From assembly GCA_030429925.1 (NCBI GenBank), contig JAUIGQ010000012.1, positions 1 to 35,788 on the forward strand: DNA of 35,788 nucleotides. Direction: 5' to 3'. This DNA is from Bacteroidia bacterium. Lineage in GTDB: Bacteria; Bacteroidota; Bacteroidia; Flavobacteriales_E; Vicingaceae. The position numbers were made by a program, and so were the translations under genes. Position 1 is the stretch's first letter. Each line of letters begins with the position of its first letter. Positions 8,704 to 16,547 of this stretch are shown in pieces. The notes beneath the pieces are model-generated. The model was not told the origin of the DNA, did not search any database, and worked only from the letters and a program-made list of their open reading frames with translations.

Positions 8704-9268
8704 CACGCAAACGGGAAGCCTCTTCATAATCTTCTCTGTCAATAGCATTCTCGAGTTTGTCCTTTAACTCATTAAGGTTGAGCGAAGCTATGCCTTTTTT
8801 TTCTTTTTTGCTCTCAACCTTGGATTTAGATGGGGTTTTTGAAGAGGCATCTTCATCGTCATCAAGGATGATCCCTGCGCCGGCAAGAATGTTTTCATAA
8901 GTATAAATAGGACATTTAAAACGAACTGCAATTGCCACTGCATCTGATGTTCTCGTGTCAATCTCTACCTCCTTACCCTCTTTGTCGCAGATCAATTTTG
9001 CATAGAAGATACCTTCTAACAGATTATAGATCACTACTTCTTTGATCTTGATCTCAAAGGATTCAGCAAAGCTTTTGAAAAGATCGTGGGTTAGAGGTCT
9101 GCTAGGGGTCATATCCTCTAGCTCAATGGCGATTGCCTGTGCCTCAAACCCACCGATGATGATCGGCAGTCTTCTTTTCCCTTCTTGCTCAGCTAGAACC
9201 AAAGCATAGGCCCCCGACTGTGTTTGACTGTATGAAAGTCCGACAATATCTAACCCGATCTTATCCAT
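8669..9268 (-). CDS. Bifunctional nuclease family protein (DUF151) with a C-terminal UVR motif
   Basis: Residues 1-135 form the DUF151/BFN domain, with typical segments LPIIIGGFEAQAIAIELE, RPLTHDLF and TRTSDAVAIAVRFKCPIYT. A charged linker follows (DDDEDASS and a Lys/Ser stretch), then a UvrB/UvrC-type motif at about 166-196 (LKDKLENAIDREDYEEASRLRDEI). The combination is common in Bacteroidota. The plant founder has nuclease activity; the bacterial role is not settled. The gene starts 30 bases after etfA, and its last 35 bases overlap the chosen transporter start. It is likely part of the etfB-etfA operon. Confidence 0.92.
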   Translation of the reverse strand: MDKIGLDIVGLSYSQTQSGAYALVLAEQEGKRRLPIIIGGFEAQAIAIELEDMTPSRPLTHDLFKSFAESFEIKIKEVVIYNLLEGIFYAKLICDKEGKEVEIDTRTSDAVAIAVRFKCPIYTYENILAGAGIILDDDEDASSKTPSKSKVESKKEKKGIASLNLNELKDKLENAIDREDYEEASRLRDEINKRNEKNN

Positions 9269-9298
9269 TTATCTTTTCTTATTCCTTTTTGGAAGGGA

Positions 9299-10231
9299 TT
9301 AATCGTTAAAGCTCATCTCCTTGGCTTTCTCCAATAGCTTGGGAACCACTTCAAAAGCATCTCCCACGATCCCGTAATCGGCAGACTTGAAGAAAGGAGC
9401 CTCAGGATCATTATTGATCACTACGATCACTTTACTTTGGTTCACTCCGGCCAAATGCTGGATGGCTCCTGAGATACCAACTGCTATATATAGGTTCGGA
9501 CGAATAGCAACACCTGTTTGTCCTACGTGCTCATGGTGAGGTCTCCAATCCATGTCGGAAACAGGTCTTGAACAAGCGGTGGCTGCTCCTAATTCTTTCG
9601 CAAGCTCTTCGATCATTCCCCAGTTTTCCGGTCCTTTCAACCCTCTACCTGCACTCACCACCTTTTCACCTTCAGTCAATGGAAGGTCGGTTGATTCCAT
9701 TTTTTGTTCTTTCACAGTAAGGCTAGCAGAAGCTGCAACAGCGTCCATTGAAGATTCTGCTGCAGATTTTCCAACTTCCTTCTTTTCAATGGAATTGGGA
9801 AGAACAGAGATAACTCTTTTGGGAGTATTGATCTTCATATGGGCAAATGCCTTTCCTGAGAAAACTGCTTTTTTGATGGTGCCATCTCCGGAAGGAAGAG
9901 CAACTGCTCCACTTACCAGCCCGGCATCAGCTTGAGCACTTAAAATGGGTGCTATAGCTTTTCCAGAGAAATCATGAGAAAGCACAAAAGTGTCTGCACC
10001 GTTCTCATCGGCAGCTTTTTGCAAGGTTTTGCTGATCTGATCAGGTTGAAATTCGTTCAATGCCACTTTTACCACTTTGTCGGCACCGTAATTACCCAGT
10101 TCAGATGAATCGGCATCACCAAATTGAACAGCGATTACCTCACCACCCATTTGAGCAGCATAGGATACCGCCTCTAATGAAGCCTTATTTACATTTCCCT
10201 TATTTGTATTAACGTATACTATCGTTGACAT
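9299..10231 (-). CDS. etfA: Electron transfer flavoprotein, alpha subunit
   Basis: At 310 residues this is a full-length ETF alpha subunit, which with EtfB carries electrons from acyl-CoA dehydrogenases to the quinone pool. The C-terminal FAD domain is clear: GRGLKGPENWGMIEELAKEL, then VGQTGVAIRPNLYIAVGISG, AIQHLAGVNQSKVIVVINND, PEAPFFKSADYGIVGDAFEVVP. The N-terminal half is the Rossmann-like domain that contacts EtfB. It is separated from etfB by 44 bases that hold a simple repeat. The flavin site appears intact and the start at 10231 gives the normal N-terminus (MSTIVYVNTNKGNV). Confidence 0.97.
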   Translation of the reverse strand: MSTIVYVNTNKGNVNKASLEAVSYAAQMGGEVIAVQFGDADSSELGNYGADKVVKVALNEFQPDQISKTLQKAADENGADTFVLSHDFSGKAIAPILSAQADAGLVSGAVALPSGDGTIKKAVFSGKAFAHMKINTPKRVISVLPNSIEKKEVGKSAAESSMDAVAASASLTVKEQKMESTDLPLTEGEKVVSAGRGLKGPENWGMIEELAKELGAATACSRPVSDMDWRPHHEHVGQTGVAIRPNLYIAVGISGAIQHLAGVNQSKVIVVINNDPEAPFFKSADYGIVGDAFEVVPKLLEKAKEMSFND

Positions 10232-10242
10232 AATTCTTACTT

Positions 10243-10273
10243 TTCTTGATTCTTGACTCTTATCTCTTGCTTC
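10243..10273. repeat. AGAGTCAAGA-type repeat inside the ETF operon
   Basis: TCTTGATTCTTGACTCT followed by TATCTCTTGCTTCT fills most of the 44-base gap between etfB and etfA. Its reverse complement contains AGAAGCAAGA and AGAGTCAAGA, the same units that appear at 6219-6250. The repeat therefore sits within a transcribed operon spacer. Confidence 0.6.
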
Positions 10274-10275
10274 TC

Positions 10276-11016
10276 CTAAAGAACTTTCGCTTCGCTTCTC
10301 AATAGTTCGAGAAGTTCTCCCGGATTCTCTGCATCAATATATTTACAGTCGCCTTTTGCCGGAGGTAATTCAAAGCTCACGATCTCTGTAGCATTGGATG
10401 CTTCAATCGGCTCGATCACATTTAGAGGTTTGGTTCTGGCTGCCATGATACCTCTCATATTTGGGATCCTTGCTTCAGCCATTCCTTTGGCAGCACTTAG
10501 AACAAATGGGGTAGCAACTTCTATCACTTCTTTTCCACCTTGAATATCTCTTTCGATGGTAGCGGTGTTTCCGTTCATATCCAGTTTGGAAGCATAGGAA
10601 ATATAGGGCTGATCCATTAAGGCAGCGATCATTCCACCCAATTGGGATCCGTTATAATCTATGGTTTCCTTTCCGCACAAGATCATATCATATCCGCCTT
10701 CTTTAGCATGAGCCGCGATCTGCTTAGCAGTGCTTAAAGCATCTTGAGGATCAACATTCACTCTTACTGCATCATCAGCTCCTATGGCTAATGCCTTTCT
10801 GATGGTTGGGTCATTATCAGCCAATCCAACATTGATCACTGTTACTTTTCCACCTTGAGCCTCTTTGATCTCCAATGCTCTTACCAAAGCATACCATTCA
10901 TCGTATGGATTTACAATGAATTGAACTCCATTCGTATCGAATTTAGTATTGTTATCGCTAAAAGCGATCTTAGAAGTAGTATCAGGAACTTTGGATATAC
11001 AAACCAGTATGTTCAT
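10276..11016 (-). CDS. etfB: Electron transfer flavoprotein, beta subunit
   Basis: The 246-residue product matches EtfB: N-terminal MNILVCISKVPDTTSKIAF, AMP-binding core with GADDAVRV and DMILCGKETIDYNGSQLGGM, and the family signature EARIPNMRGIMAARTKPL near residue 200. It pairs with EtfA, encoded next. It is the first gene of the minus-strand group etfB-etfA-BFN-transporter. A TAnnTTTG element lies upstream at 11088-11095, and between that and the start there is a small hairpin with a T-run (see separate entry). Confidence 0.97.
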   Translation of the reverse strand: MNILVCISKVPDTTSKIAFSDNNTKFDTNGVQFIVNPYDEWYALVRALEIKEAQGGKVTVINVGLADNDPTIRKALAIGADDAVRVNVDPQDALSTAKQIAAHAKEGGYDMILCGKETIDYNGSQLGGMIAALMDQPYISYASKLDMNGNTATIERDIQGGKEVIEVATPFVLSAAKGMAEARIPNMRGIMAARTKPLNVIEPIEASNATEIVSFELPPAKGDCKYIDAENPGELLELLRSEAKVL

Positions 11017-11058
11017 CTGTAATTCTTTATAAATAGTTAAAAATCAATTCGCTATATT

Positions 11059-11079
11059 AAAAAAGACGCCAATAGCGTC
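11059..11079 (-). promoter_or_regulatory. Hairpin plus T6 in the etfB leader
   Basis: Read on the minus strand, GACGC-TATTG-GCGTC (11079-11065) forms a perfect 5-bp stem with a 5-base loop, followed directly by six T (11064-11059). It lies between a candidate -7 element (11095-11088) and the etfB start (11016), so it would be at the very 5' end of the transcript. It could be a weak terminator or attenuator, a 5' stabilising hairpin, or the end of an unseen transcript. Confidence 0.4.
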
Positions 11080-11087
11080 AAGGCCTA

Positions 11088-11095
11088 CAAAATTA
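11088..11095 (-). promoter_or_regulatory. Candidate -7 element for the etfB operon
   Basis: TAATTTTG on the minus strand fits the Bacteroidota consensus TAnnTTTG. No convincing TTTG lies 17-23 bases upstream, so support is partial. It would place the start of transcription near 11081. Confidence 0.35.
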
Positions 11096-11161
11096 ACCAA
11101 AAATTAGAGGAATAAAGAATCCTGTGATCTTATTGAGAAGATCATTTGAAGCTTGTTTCTA

Positions 11162-11192
11162 TTTGTTCTCATTTGAATTATTGATATTTTTG
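11162..11192 (+). promoter_or_regulatory. Promoter of the pyruvate dehydrogenase beta gene
   Basis: TTTG at 11162-11165 and TATTTTTG at 11185-11192, 19 bases apart, match the Bacteroidota -33/-7 promoter (TTTG, TAnnTTTG). Transcription would start near 11198, leaving a leader of about 25 bases before the ATG at 11224. Confidence 0.6.
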
Positions 11193-11223
11193 AGCCCCTT
11201 TTAACAAGCATATTGTTTGCCTT

Positions 11224-12204
11224 ATGAAAACCTTACAATTCCGCGAAGCTTTAAGAGAAGCGATGAGCGAAGAGATGAGACGAGATGAGAGAGTATTTCT
11301 CATGGGAGAGGAAGTAGCTCAGTACAACGGTGCCTACAAAGTGAGTCAGGGAATGCTGGACGAGTTCGGTGAGAAGAGAGTTATCGATACTCCTATTGCA
11401 GAACTTGGCTTTGCAGGAATTGGCGTTGGAGCGGCAATGAACGGACTTCGACCTATTATTGAGTTCATGACCTTCAATTTTTCTTTGGTAGCTATTGACC
11501 AAGTGATCAACTCAGCTGCGAAGATGTTGAGCATGTCAGGCGGACAATACGGCGCTCCAATGGTGTTTAGAGGCCCTACTGCTTCGGCAGGACAATTAGG
11601 AGCTCAGCATTCTCAAGCATTTGAGAATTGGTATGCCAATACTCCCGGTTTAAAAGTGGTGGTTCCTTCAGATCCTGCAGATGCGAAAGGTTTGCTGAAA
11701 TCGGCAATACGCGATGATGATCCGGTGATCTTTATGGAGTCTGAGCAGATGTATGGAGATAAAGGAGAAGTTCCAGAAGATGAATATACCATTCCAATAG
11801 GTTCTGCTAAGGTTGTTTCTGAAGGAACTGATGTAACCATTGTTTCATTTGGTAAGATCATGAAGGTAGCCCATGCTGCCGTTGATGAGCTAGCCAAAGA
11901 AGGTATCAATGCAGAATTGATCGATCTTCGAACAGTTAGGCCAATCGATTATGCTACTTTGATTGAATCTGTAAAGAAGACCAATAGAATGGTCGTTGTA
12001 GAAGAAGCATGGCCTCTGGCAAGTATTTCTTCTGAGCTAGCCTATATGGTTCAGCGCAATGCATTCGATTATATGGATGCGCCGGTTAGAAGAATAACAA
12101 CTCAAGATACTCCTCTTTCATATGCTCCAACTTTGGTGGAAGCATGGTACCCGAACGTCGATCAAGTTGTTCGTGCGGTGAAAGATGTAATGTACGTTAG
12201 CTAA
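11224..12204 (+). CDS. pdhB: Pyruvate dehydrogenase E1 component, beta subunit
   Basis: This 326-residue transketolase-type subunit has the length and motifs of E1 beta: MGEEVAQYNGAYKVSQGML, DTPIAELGFAGIGVGAAMNG with Glu60 at the position that contacts the thiamine diphosphate, MVFRGPTASAGQLGAQHSQ, and the C-terminal domain VSFGKIMKVAHAA / LIDLRTVRPID. With an E1 alpha subunit (not in this window) it would decarboxylate pyruvate; a branched-chain 2-oxoacid dehydrogenase is less likely given the YGAPMVFRGP region. It stands alone with its own promoter. No terminator is visible before the pyrophosphatase gene, so some read-through is possible. Confidence 0.93.
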   Translation: MKTLQFREALREAMSEEMRRDERVFLMGEEVAQYNGAYKVSQGMLDEFGEKRVIDTPIAELGFAGIGVGAAMNGLRPIIEFMTFNFSLVAIDQVINSAAKMLSMSGGQYGAPMVFRGPTASAGQLGAQHSQAFENWYANTPGLKVVVPSDPADAKGLLKSAIRDDDPVIFMESEQMYGDKGEVPEDEYTIPIGSAKVVSEGTDVTIVSFGKIMKVAHAAVDELAKEGINAELIDLRTVRPIDYATLIESVKKTNRMVVVEEAWPLASISSELAYMVQRNAFDYMDAPVRRITTQDTPLSYAPTLVEAWYPNVDQVVRAVKDVMYVS

Positions 12205-12228
12205 GACACTTTCAAGGCGATATTTTAC

Positions 12229-12259
12229 TTGCATTTGATATCATTTAGATATACTTTTG
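12229..12259 (+). promoter_or_regulatory. Promoter of the membrane pyrophosphatase gene
   Basis: TTG at 12229-12231 and TACTTTTG at 12252-12259, 20 bases apart, match the Bacteroidota promoter pattern. The predicted start near 12266 gives a leader of about 40 bases, AT-rich and without a Shine-Dalgarno sequence. Confidence 0.6.
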
Positions 12260-12305
12260 CGCCCTTCAAATTAAGACCCTAAAATCTTTATTAAACATAA
12301 ATTAT

Positions 12306-15008
12306 ATGGATACTAATACAATGCTACTTTATTTAGTGCCAGTCCTAGGTCTAGTAGGAATTTTGGTGATGGCTATTAAATCTGCCTGGGTTAGCAAGCA
12401 GGATGTTGGAGACGCCAATATGGCTGAACTTGCAAAGCACATTGCAGATGGAGCAATGGCATTCTTGAAAGCTGAGTGGAAAGTCTTGGCTTATTTCGTT
12501 GTAATTGCTGCAATCCTTTTGGGATGGTCAGGAACCATGGTTGAGAATTCTCACCCCGTGATCGCTATCACATTTGTGATCGGTGCATTCTTGTCGGCCT
12601 TTGCCGGATATATCGGAATGAACATCGCAACCAAAGCAAATGTAAGAACCACTCAAGCAGCCAGAACTTCTTTGGCAAAAGCATTGAAAGTTTCTTTTAA
12701 CGGTGGTACAGTGATGGGATTGGGAGTTGCCGGATTGGCAGTTCTAGGATTGGGAAGTTTGTTCATCGTGCTTCTTGGACTTTTCGGTCCTGAAGGTACA
12801 ATGACAGACAGAGGTAGCTACATTTTTGCTATTGAGGTGCTTGCCGGTTTCTCTTTGGGAGCGGAATCAATTGCCCTTTTTGCGAGAGTTGGTGGTGGTA
12901 TTTATACCAAAGCTGCAGATGTTGGTGCCGACCTAGTAGGAAAAGTAGAAGCAGGAATTCCTGAGGATGACCCAAGAAACCCTGCTACCATTGCAGATAA
13001 CGTTGGTGATAATGTAGGTGATGTTGCCGGTATGGGTGCCGATCTTTTCGGTTCCTATGTAGCAACTATTCTCGCTACCATGGTGCTTGGAGCTGAGATC
13101 ATTGCAGAAGATAGCTTTGGTGGATTGTCGCCAATCCTTCTTCCAATGGTTATTGCAGGTCTAGGGTTGATCTTTTCTATCATTGGAACCGTATTCGTTA
13201 AAGTTAAAGGAGAGGACGGAAGTGTTCAGGGTGCTTTGAACCTAGGAAACTGGTCATCAGTGGTATTAACTGCTGTTGCATCCTTCTTTGTTGTTGACGC
13301 TCTGATGCCAGAGACGATGAGTATCAGAGGGGAGGCTTTCACTTCTATGCAAGTTTTCTACGCTATCATTACTGGTTTGGTGGTTGGTGCCATCATGAGT
13401 ATTGTTACTGAGTACTATACTGCTATGGGCAAGAGACCTGTAAACTCTATTGTAAATCAATCTTCTACCGGTCATGCTACGAACATTATTGCCGGATTGG
13501 CAATTGGAATGGAATCTACGGTGATCCCGGTTATAGTATTGGCATCAGGAATCTATGTTTCTTTCGAATTTGCCGGACTATACGGTGTGGCAATAGCCGC
13601 TGCAGGTATGATGGCAACTACTGCTATGCAATTGGCTATCGATGCTTTCGGACCAATTGCTGATAACGCTGGTGGTATTGCTGAGATGAGCGGGCTTCCT
13701 GAAGAAGTTAGAGGTAGAACAGATAATTTAGATGCTGTTGGTAATACTACTGCTGCTGCAGGAAAAGGATTTGCAATTGCTTCAGCTGCTTTGACTGCTT
13801 TGGCTCTTTTTGCTGCCTTTGTTGGATTGGCTGGAATTGATTCTATTGATATCTACAAAGCGGATGTTCTTGCAGGGTTATTCATTGGTGGTATGATCCC
13901 ATTTATCTTCTCTGCCTTGGCTATTGCAGCCGTTGGTAGAGCTGCCATGGATATGGTGCAAGAGGTGAGAAGACAATTCAAGGAGATCCCGGGTATCATG
14001 GAGCATAAAGCTACTCCTGAATATGAGAAGTGTGTAGATATTTCTACTAAAGCATCTATTCGTGAAATGATCGCTCCAGGAGCTATTGCCTTGATCGTTC
14101 CAATAGTTGTTGGATTTGCATTTGGCCCTGAAGTATTGGGTGGTTTACTAGCCGGAGTTACTGTATCAGGTGTATTGATGGGAATCTTTCAAAACAATGC
14201 AGGTGGTGCATGGGATAATGCCAAGAAATCTTTTGAAAAAGGAGTAATGGTTGCCGGAAAGATGGAGTACAAAGGTTCAGAGCCTCACAAAGCTTCTGTA
14301 ACCGGAGATACTGTTGGTGATCCATTTAAAGATACCTCCGGTCCTTCAATGAATATCTTGATCAAACTGATGTCGATTGTTTCATTGGTGATCGCTCCAC
14401 ATATTTCTGAAGGAGGACATCATTCAACATCTGCTGATCATAATACTACCACTGAGGCAGTTGTGGAATATGACGGTACACTTCAAGATGGTGTTTATTT
14501 CTTTGAACCTTCTTCTGCCCTTAGATGGAGTGCTAAAAAAGTAGGTGGTTCACATTATGGAAATATCTTCATTGAGAATGGTAGTATTGAGATCGTTGAT
14601 GGAAGGATCCAAGGTGGTGAAATGATCATCAATATGCAAACTATTCAGGTAGCAGATATTGAAGATCAGGATAATAAAGTAAAGCTTGAAAAACATTTGG
14701 CAAGTGATGACTTTTTCTCAGTTGAGAATCATCCTACTGCAAATGTTAGAATTCAGCCTTCAGCAGTTTCTGGATTAGAGCAGTCGGTTCAAGGTGAATT
14801 GACCATCAAGGGCATTACTAAAGAGATCCCTATTTTGATCGACTTGAGTCCAACCGATAAAGGATTAATGGTAGGTGCAGCTGCAACTATTGACAGAACA
14901 GAATATGGAATGACTTTCAAGTCGCAGAAGTTCGATGCACTTCTAGATAACTTCATCTATGATGATTTTGAAGTGAAAGCAAGGATCCTTGCAAAGAGAA
15001 ATTCTTAA
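12306..15008 (+). CDS. hppA: Ion-pumping membrane pyrophosphatase fused to a periplasmic YceI domain
   Basis: Residues 1-700 are a membrane pyrophosphatase that couples PPi hydrolysis to ion export. The substrate motifs are complete: [20 protein letters not shown] (197-216), DNVGDNVGD (231-239) and [15 protein letters not shown] (667-681). Ala483 and Gly486 in GNTTAAAG mark the K+-dependent class. Glu187, seven residues before Arg194, sits where Flavobacterium-type H+ pumps keep their gate glutamate, while the helix-6 sites hold Gly249 and Ala253. A linker with HH, Ser and Thr (701-726) leads to a YceI domain (about 727-897: [45 protein letters not shown]), a lipocalin-like fold known to bind polyisoprenoids. 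The pump C-terminus faces the periplasm, so the domain should lie there. A bidirectional terminator follows. Confidence 0.95.
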   Translation: MDTNTMLLYLVPVLGLVGILVMAIKSAWVSKQDVGDANMAELAKHIADGAMAFLKAEWKVLAYFVVIAAILLGWSGTMVENSHPVIAITFVIGAFLSAFAGYIGMNIATKANVRTTQAARTSLAKALKVSFNGGTVMGLGVAGLAVLGLGSLFIVLLGLFGPEGTMTDRGSYIFAIEVLAGFSLGAESIALFARVGGGIYTKAADVGADLVGKVEAGIPEDDPRNPATIADNVGDNVGDVAGMGADLFGSYVATILATMVLGAEIIAEDSFGGLSPILLPMVIAGLGLIFSIIGTVFVKVKGEDGSVQGALNLGNWSSVVLTAVASFFVVDALMPETMSIRGEAFTSMQVFYAIITGLVVGAIMSIVTEYYTAMGKRPVNSIVNQSSTGHATNIIAGLAIGMESTVIPVIVLASGIYVSFEFAGLYGVAIAAAGMMATTAMQLAIDAFGPIADNAGGIAEMSGLPEEVRGRTDNLDAVGNTTAAAGKGFAIASAALTALALFAAFVGLAGIDSIDIYKADVLAGLFIGGMIPFIFSALAIAAVGRAAMDMVQEVRRQFKEIPGIMEHKATPEYEKCVDISTKASIREMIAPGAIALIVPIVVGFAFGPEVLGGLLAGVTVSGVLMGIFQNNAGGAWDNAKKSFEKGVMVAGKMEYKGSEPHKASVTGDTVGDPFKDTSGPSMNILIKLMSIVSLVIAPHISEGGHHSTSADHNTTTEAVVEYDGTLQDGVYFFEPSSALRWSAKKVGGSHYGNIFIENGSIEIVDGRIQGGEMIINMQTIQVADIEDQDNKVKLEKHLASDDFFSVENHPTANVRIQPSAVSGLEQSVQGELTIKGITKEIPILIDLSPTDKGLMVGAAATIDRTEYGMTFKSQKFDALLDNFIYDDFEVKARILAKRNS

Positions 15009-15027
15009 GATATAATTTACTGAATAT

Positions 15028-15057
15028 AAAAAAGCCTCGCACTGCGAGGCTTTTTTT
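15028..15057. terminator. Bidirectional terminator between hppA and the deoxynucleoside kinase
   Basis: GCCTCGC (15034-15040) and GCGAGGC (15044-15050) form a 7-bp GC-rich stem with the loop ACT, flanked by six A on the left and seven T on the right. It can end transcripts from both strands and lies between convergent genes. Confidence 0.92.
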
Positions 15058-15688
15058 ATTTCTTAGCGGAGGTTTGAAATAGTCCGTGGATCTCTGCGTC
15101 GATCTTTGAGATCACGGTGCCAAGGTCTTCGTCATTGGCGATGAAGTTGGTATTGTCAACATCTACCACTAGCAGTTTGCCTTCTTCATAAGTGCTGATC
15201 CAAGCCTCATAACGCTCATTCAGCCTTTTTAGATAATCCAATCGAATACTTTCTTCATACTCTCTTCCTCTGCTACTGATCTGGTCAACAAGTCTTGGAA
15301 TAGAGGCTCTTAAGTAGATCAATAGATCAGGGGGTTGGATAAAGCTTTCCATTAGCTTGAAAAGGGAGAAGTAAGATTCAAAATCCCTAGAGGTCATCAA
15401 GCCCATTGCATGCAGGTTGGGTGCAAAAATATATGCATCCTCATAGATAGTTCTATCCTGGATCACATTCTTTCCGGAATTTCTGAACTCTTGTATCTGA
15501 CTGAACCTATTGTTCAGGAAATAGACCTGCAAATTGAAGGACCATCTTTGCATATCTGTATAGAAATCGTTCAGATAAGGATTGTCATCTGCATCTTCAT
15601 AATGGGCTTGCCACTTATAGTGTTTAGCTAATAATGATGTTAGAGTAGTCTTTCCTGAACCGATATTTCCTGCTATTGCAATATGCAT
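15056..15688 (-). CDS. Deoxynucleoside kinase (dGK/dAK family)
   Basis: The 210-residue enzyme phosphorylates deoxynucleosides with ATP in salvage. It shows the P-loop GNIGSGKT (7-14), the substrate region EDADDNPYLNDFY (31-43), the DRTIYED motif (78-84) and the lid RGREYEESI. Substrate preference (dA, dG, dC or dT) cannot be read from sequence alone. It is the last gene of a minus-strand group with the GH3 and secreted protein genes, 53 bases after the latter. The stop codon overlaps the T-run of the bidirectional terminator. Confidence 0.92.
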   Translation of the reverse strand: MHIAIAGNIGSGKTTLTSLLAKHYKWQAHYEDADDNPYLNDFYTDMQRWSFNLQVYFLNNRFSQIQEFRNSGKNVIQDRTIYEDAYIFAPNLHAMGLMTSRDFESYFSLFKLMESFIQPPDLLIYLRASIPRLVDQISSRGREYEESIRLDYLKRLNERYEAWISTYEEGKLLVVDVDNTNFIANDEDLGTVISKIDAEIHGLFQTSAKK

Positions 15689-15741
15689 CTTTGGCTAAAT
15701 TTGGAGCACTAAAATAATAAATAAATAGGGGTCAGAAGATT

Positions 15742-16545
15742 CTAATTTGCCTTGAAGATTTTCACCCCTTTATCTGTCAAGATATAAAACCTCCCTTTCT
15801 CTTTTCTACCCACTTTCACATTTGGGATGTTCAAGCTATCGCACTTCTTATCCAGGGCTGCTAAATGAAAGTTACAATATTTTCCATCCTCAACATAAGA
15901 AAGTATATTTTCTAATACTTGAAGATTTTCTATGCCCTTGATGGGTATTGTTCTCAAATAGGTCCCAAAGTGATCGAACACATAAACCCCGCTTTCTGCT
16001 TCATTTAGGTACAATCGATTATTATACTGTATCATGAAGTTAGGGTTCAGCCTTCTGCCAAACCACTGAATAAAATTCACCGTTTCATGGGTAACCCTAA
16101 AATTTTGATCCAAGCGGAGAACCTTTTGTTTCAGTTGATCGAATACCCAAAATCCTTTCTCTTGAGAAAGGCAGACCAAAGTTGCTTGATCAAAGCCTAG
16201 TTCTTGCATATCCATAGAAGGGCCATTTTCACTAAGGTAATTGTCAAGGATCAGGGTTACATTGTAGTCTGCGAAAAAGGCTAGGATCTTATAGGGGTCT
16301 GTGCAATCCAAGAAGCTGACGTTTCCATATCTTCTGCTATTGAAGGCTCTCAAGGAGTCTCCATCTCTATTGTACATCCAAATATTATTTTCCTTCACCA
16401 GATATACATTCCCCAACCTATCAGTACTAATAAAGTCTGCTTTTTTGGAGATAGATCTGATGGGTTTTTGGATTGCTGCTTCAGCAATATCTTGAGAGCT
16501 AGCAGGAATGCTAGTCAAAAGGAGTATGAAAAGGATGATTCTCAA
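15742..16545 (-). CDS. Secreted protein of unknown role, possible beta-propeller
   Basis: The 267-residue product begins with a signal peptide (MRIILFILLLTSIPASS, then QDIAEA). The rest shows repeated short strands of the kind ISTDRLGNVYLVKENNIWMYNRDG, NRLYLNEAESGVYVFDHFG and KGRFYILTDKGVKIF, a pattern seen in NHL or six-bladed propeller proteins, at about 30-45 residue spacing. I do not recognise a named family. It starts 2 bases after the GH3 stop codon, so the two are almost certainly translated from one mRNA. Export to the periplasm or surface is inferred from the signal peptide. Confidence 0.75.
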   Translation of the reverse strand: MRIILFILLLTSIPASSQDIAEAAIQKPIRSISKKADFISTDRLGNVYLVKENNIWMYNRDGDSLRAFNSRRYGNVSFLDCTDPYKILAFFADYNVTLILDNYLSENGPSMDMQELGFDQATLVCLSQEKGFWVFDQLKQKVLRLDQNFRVTHETVNFIQWFGRRLNPNFMIQYNNRLYLNEAESGVYVFDHFGTYLRTIPIKGIENLQVLENILSYVEDGKYCNFHLAALDKKCDSLNIPNVKVGRKEKGRFYILTDKGVKIFKAN

Positions 16546-16547
16546 GA

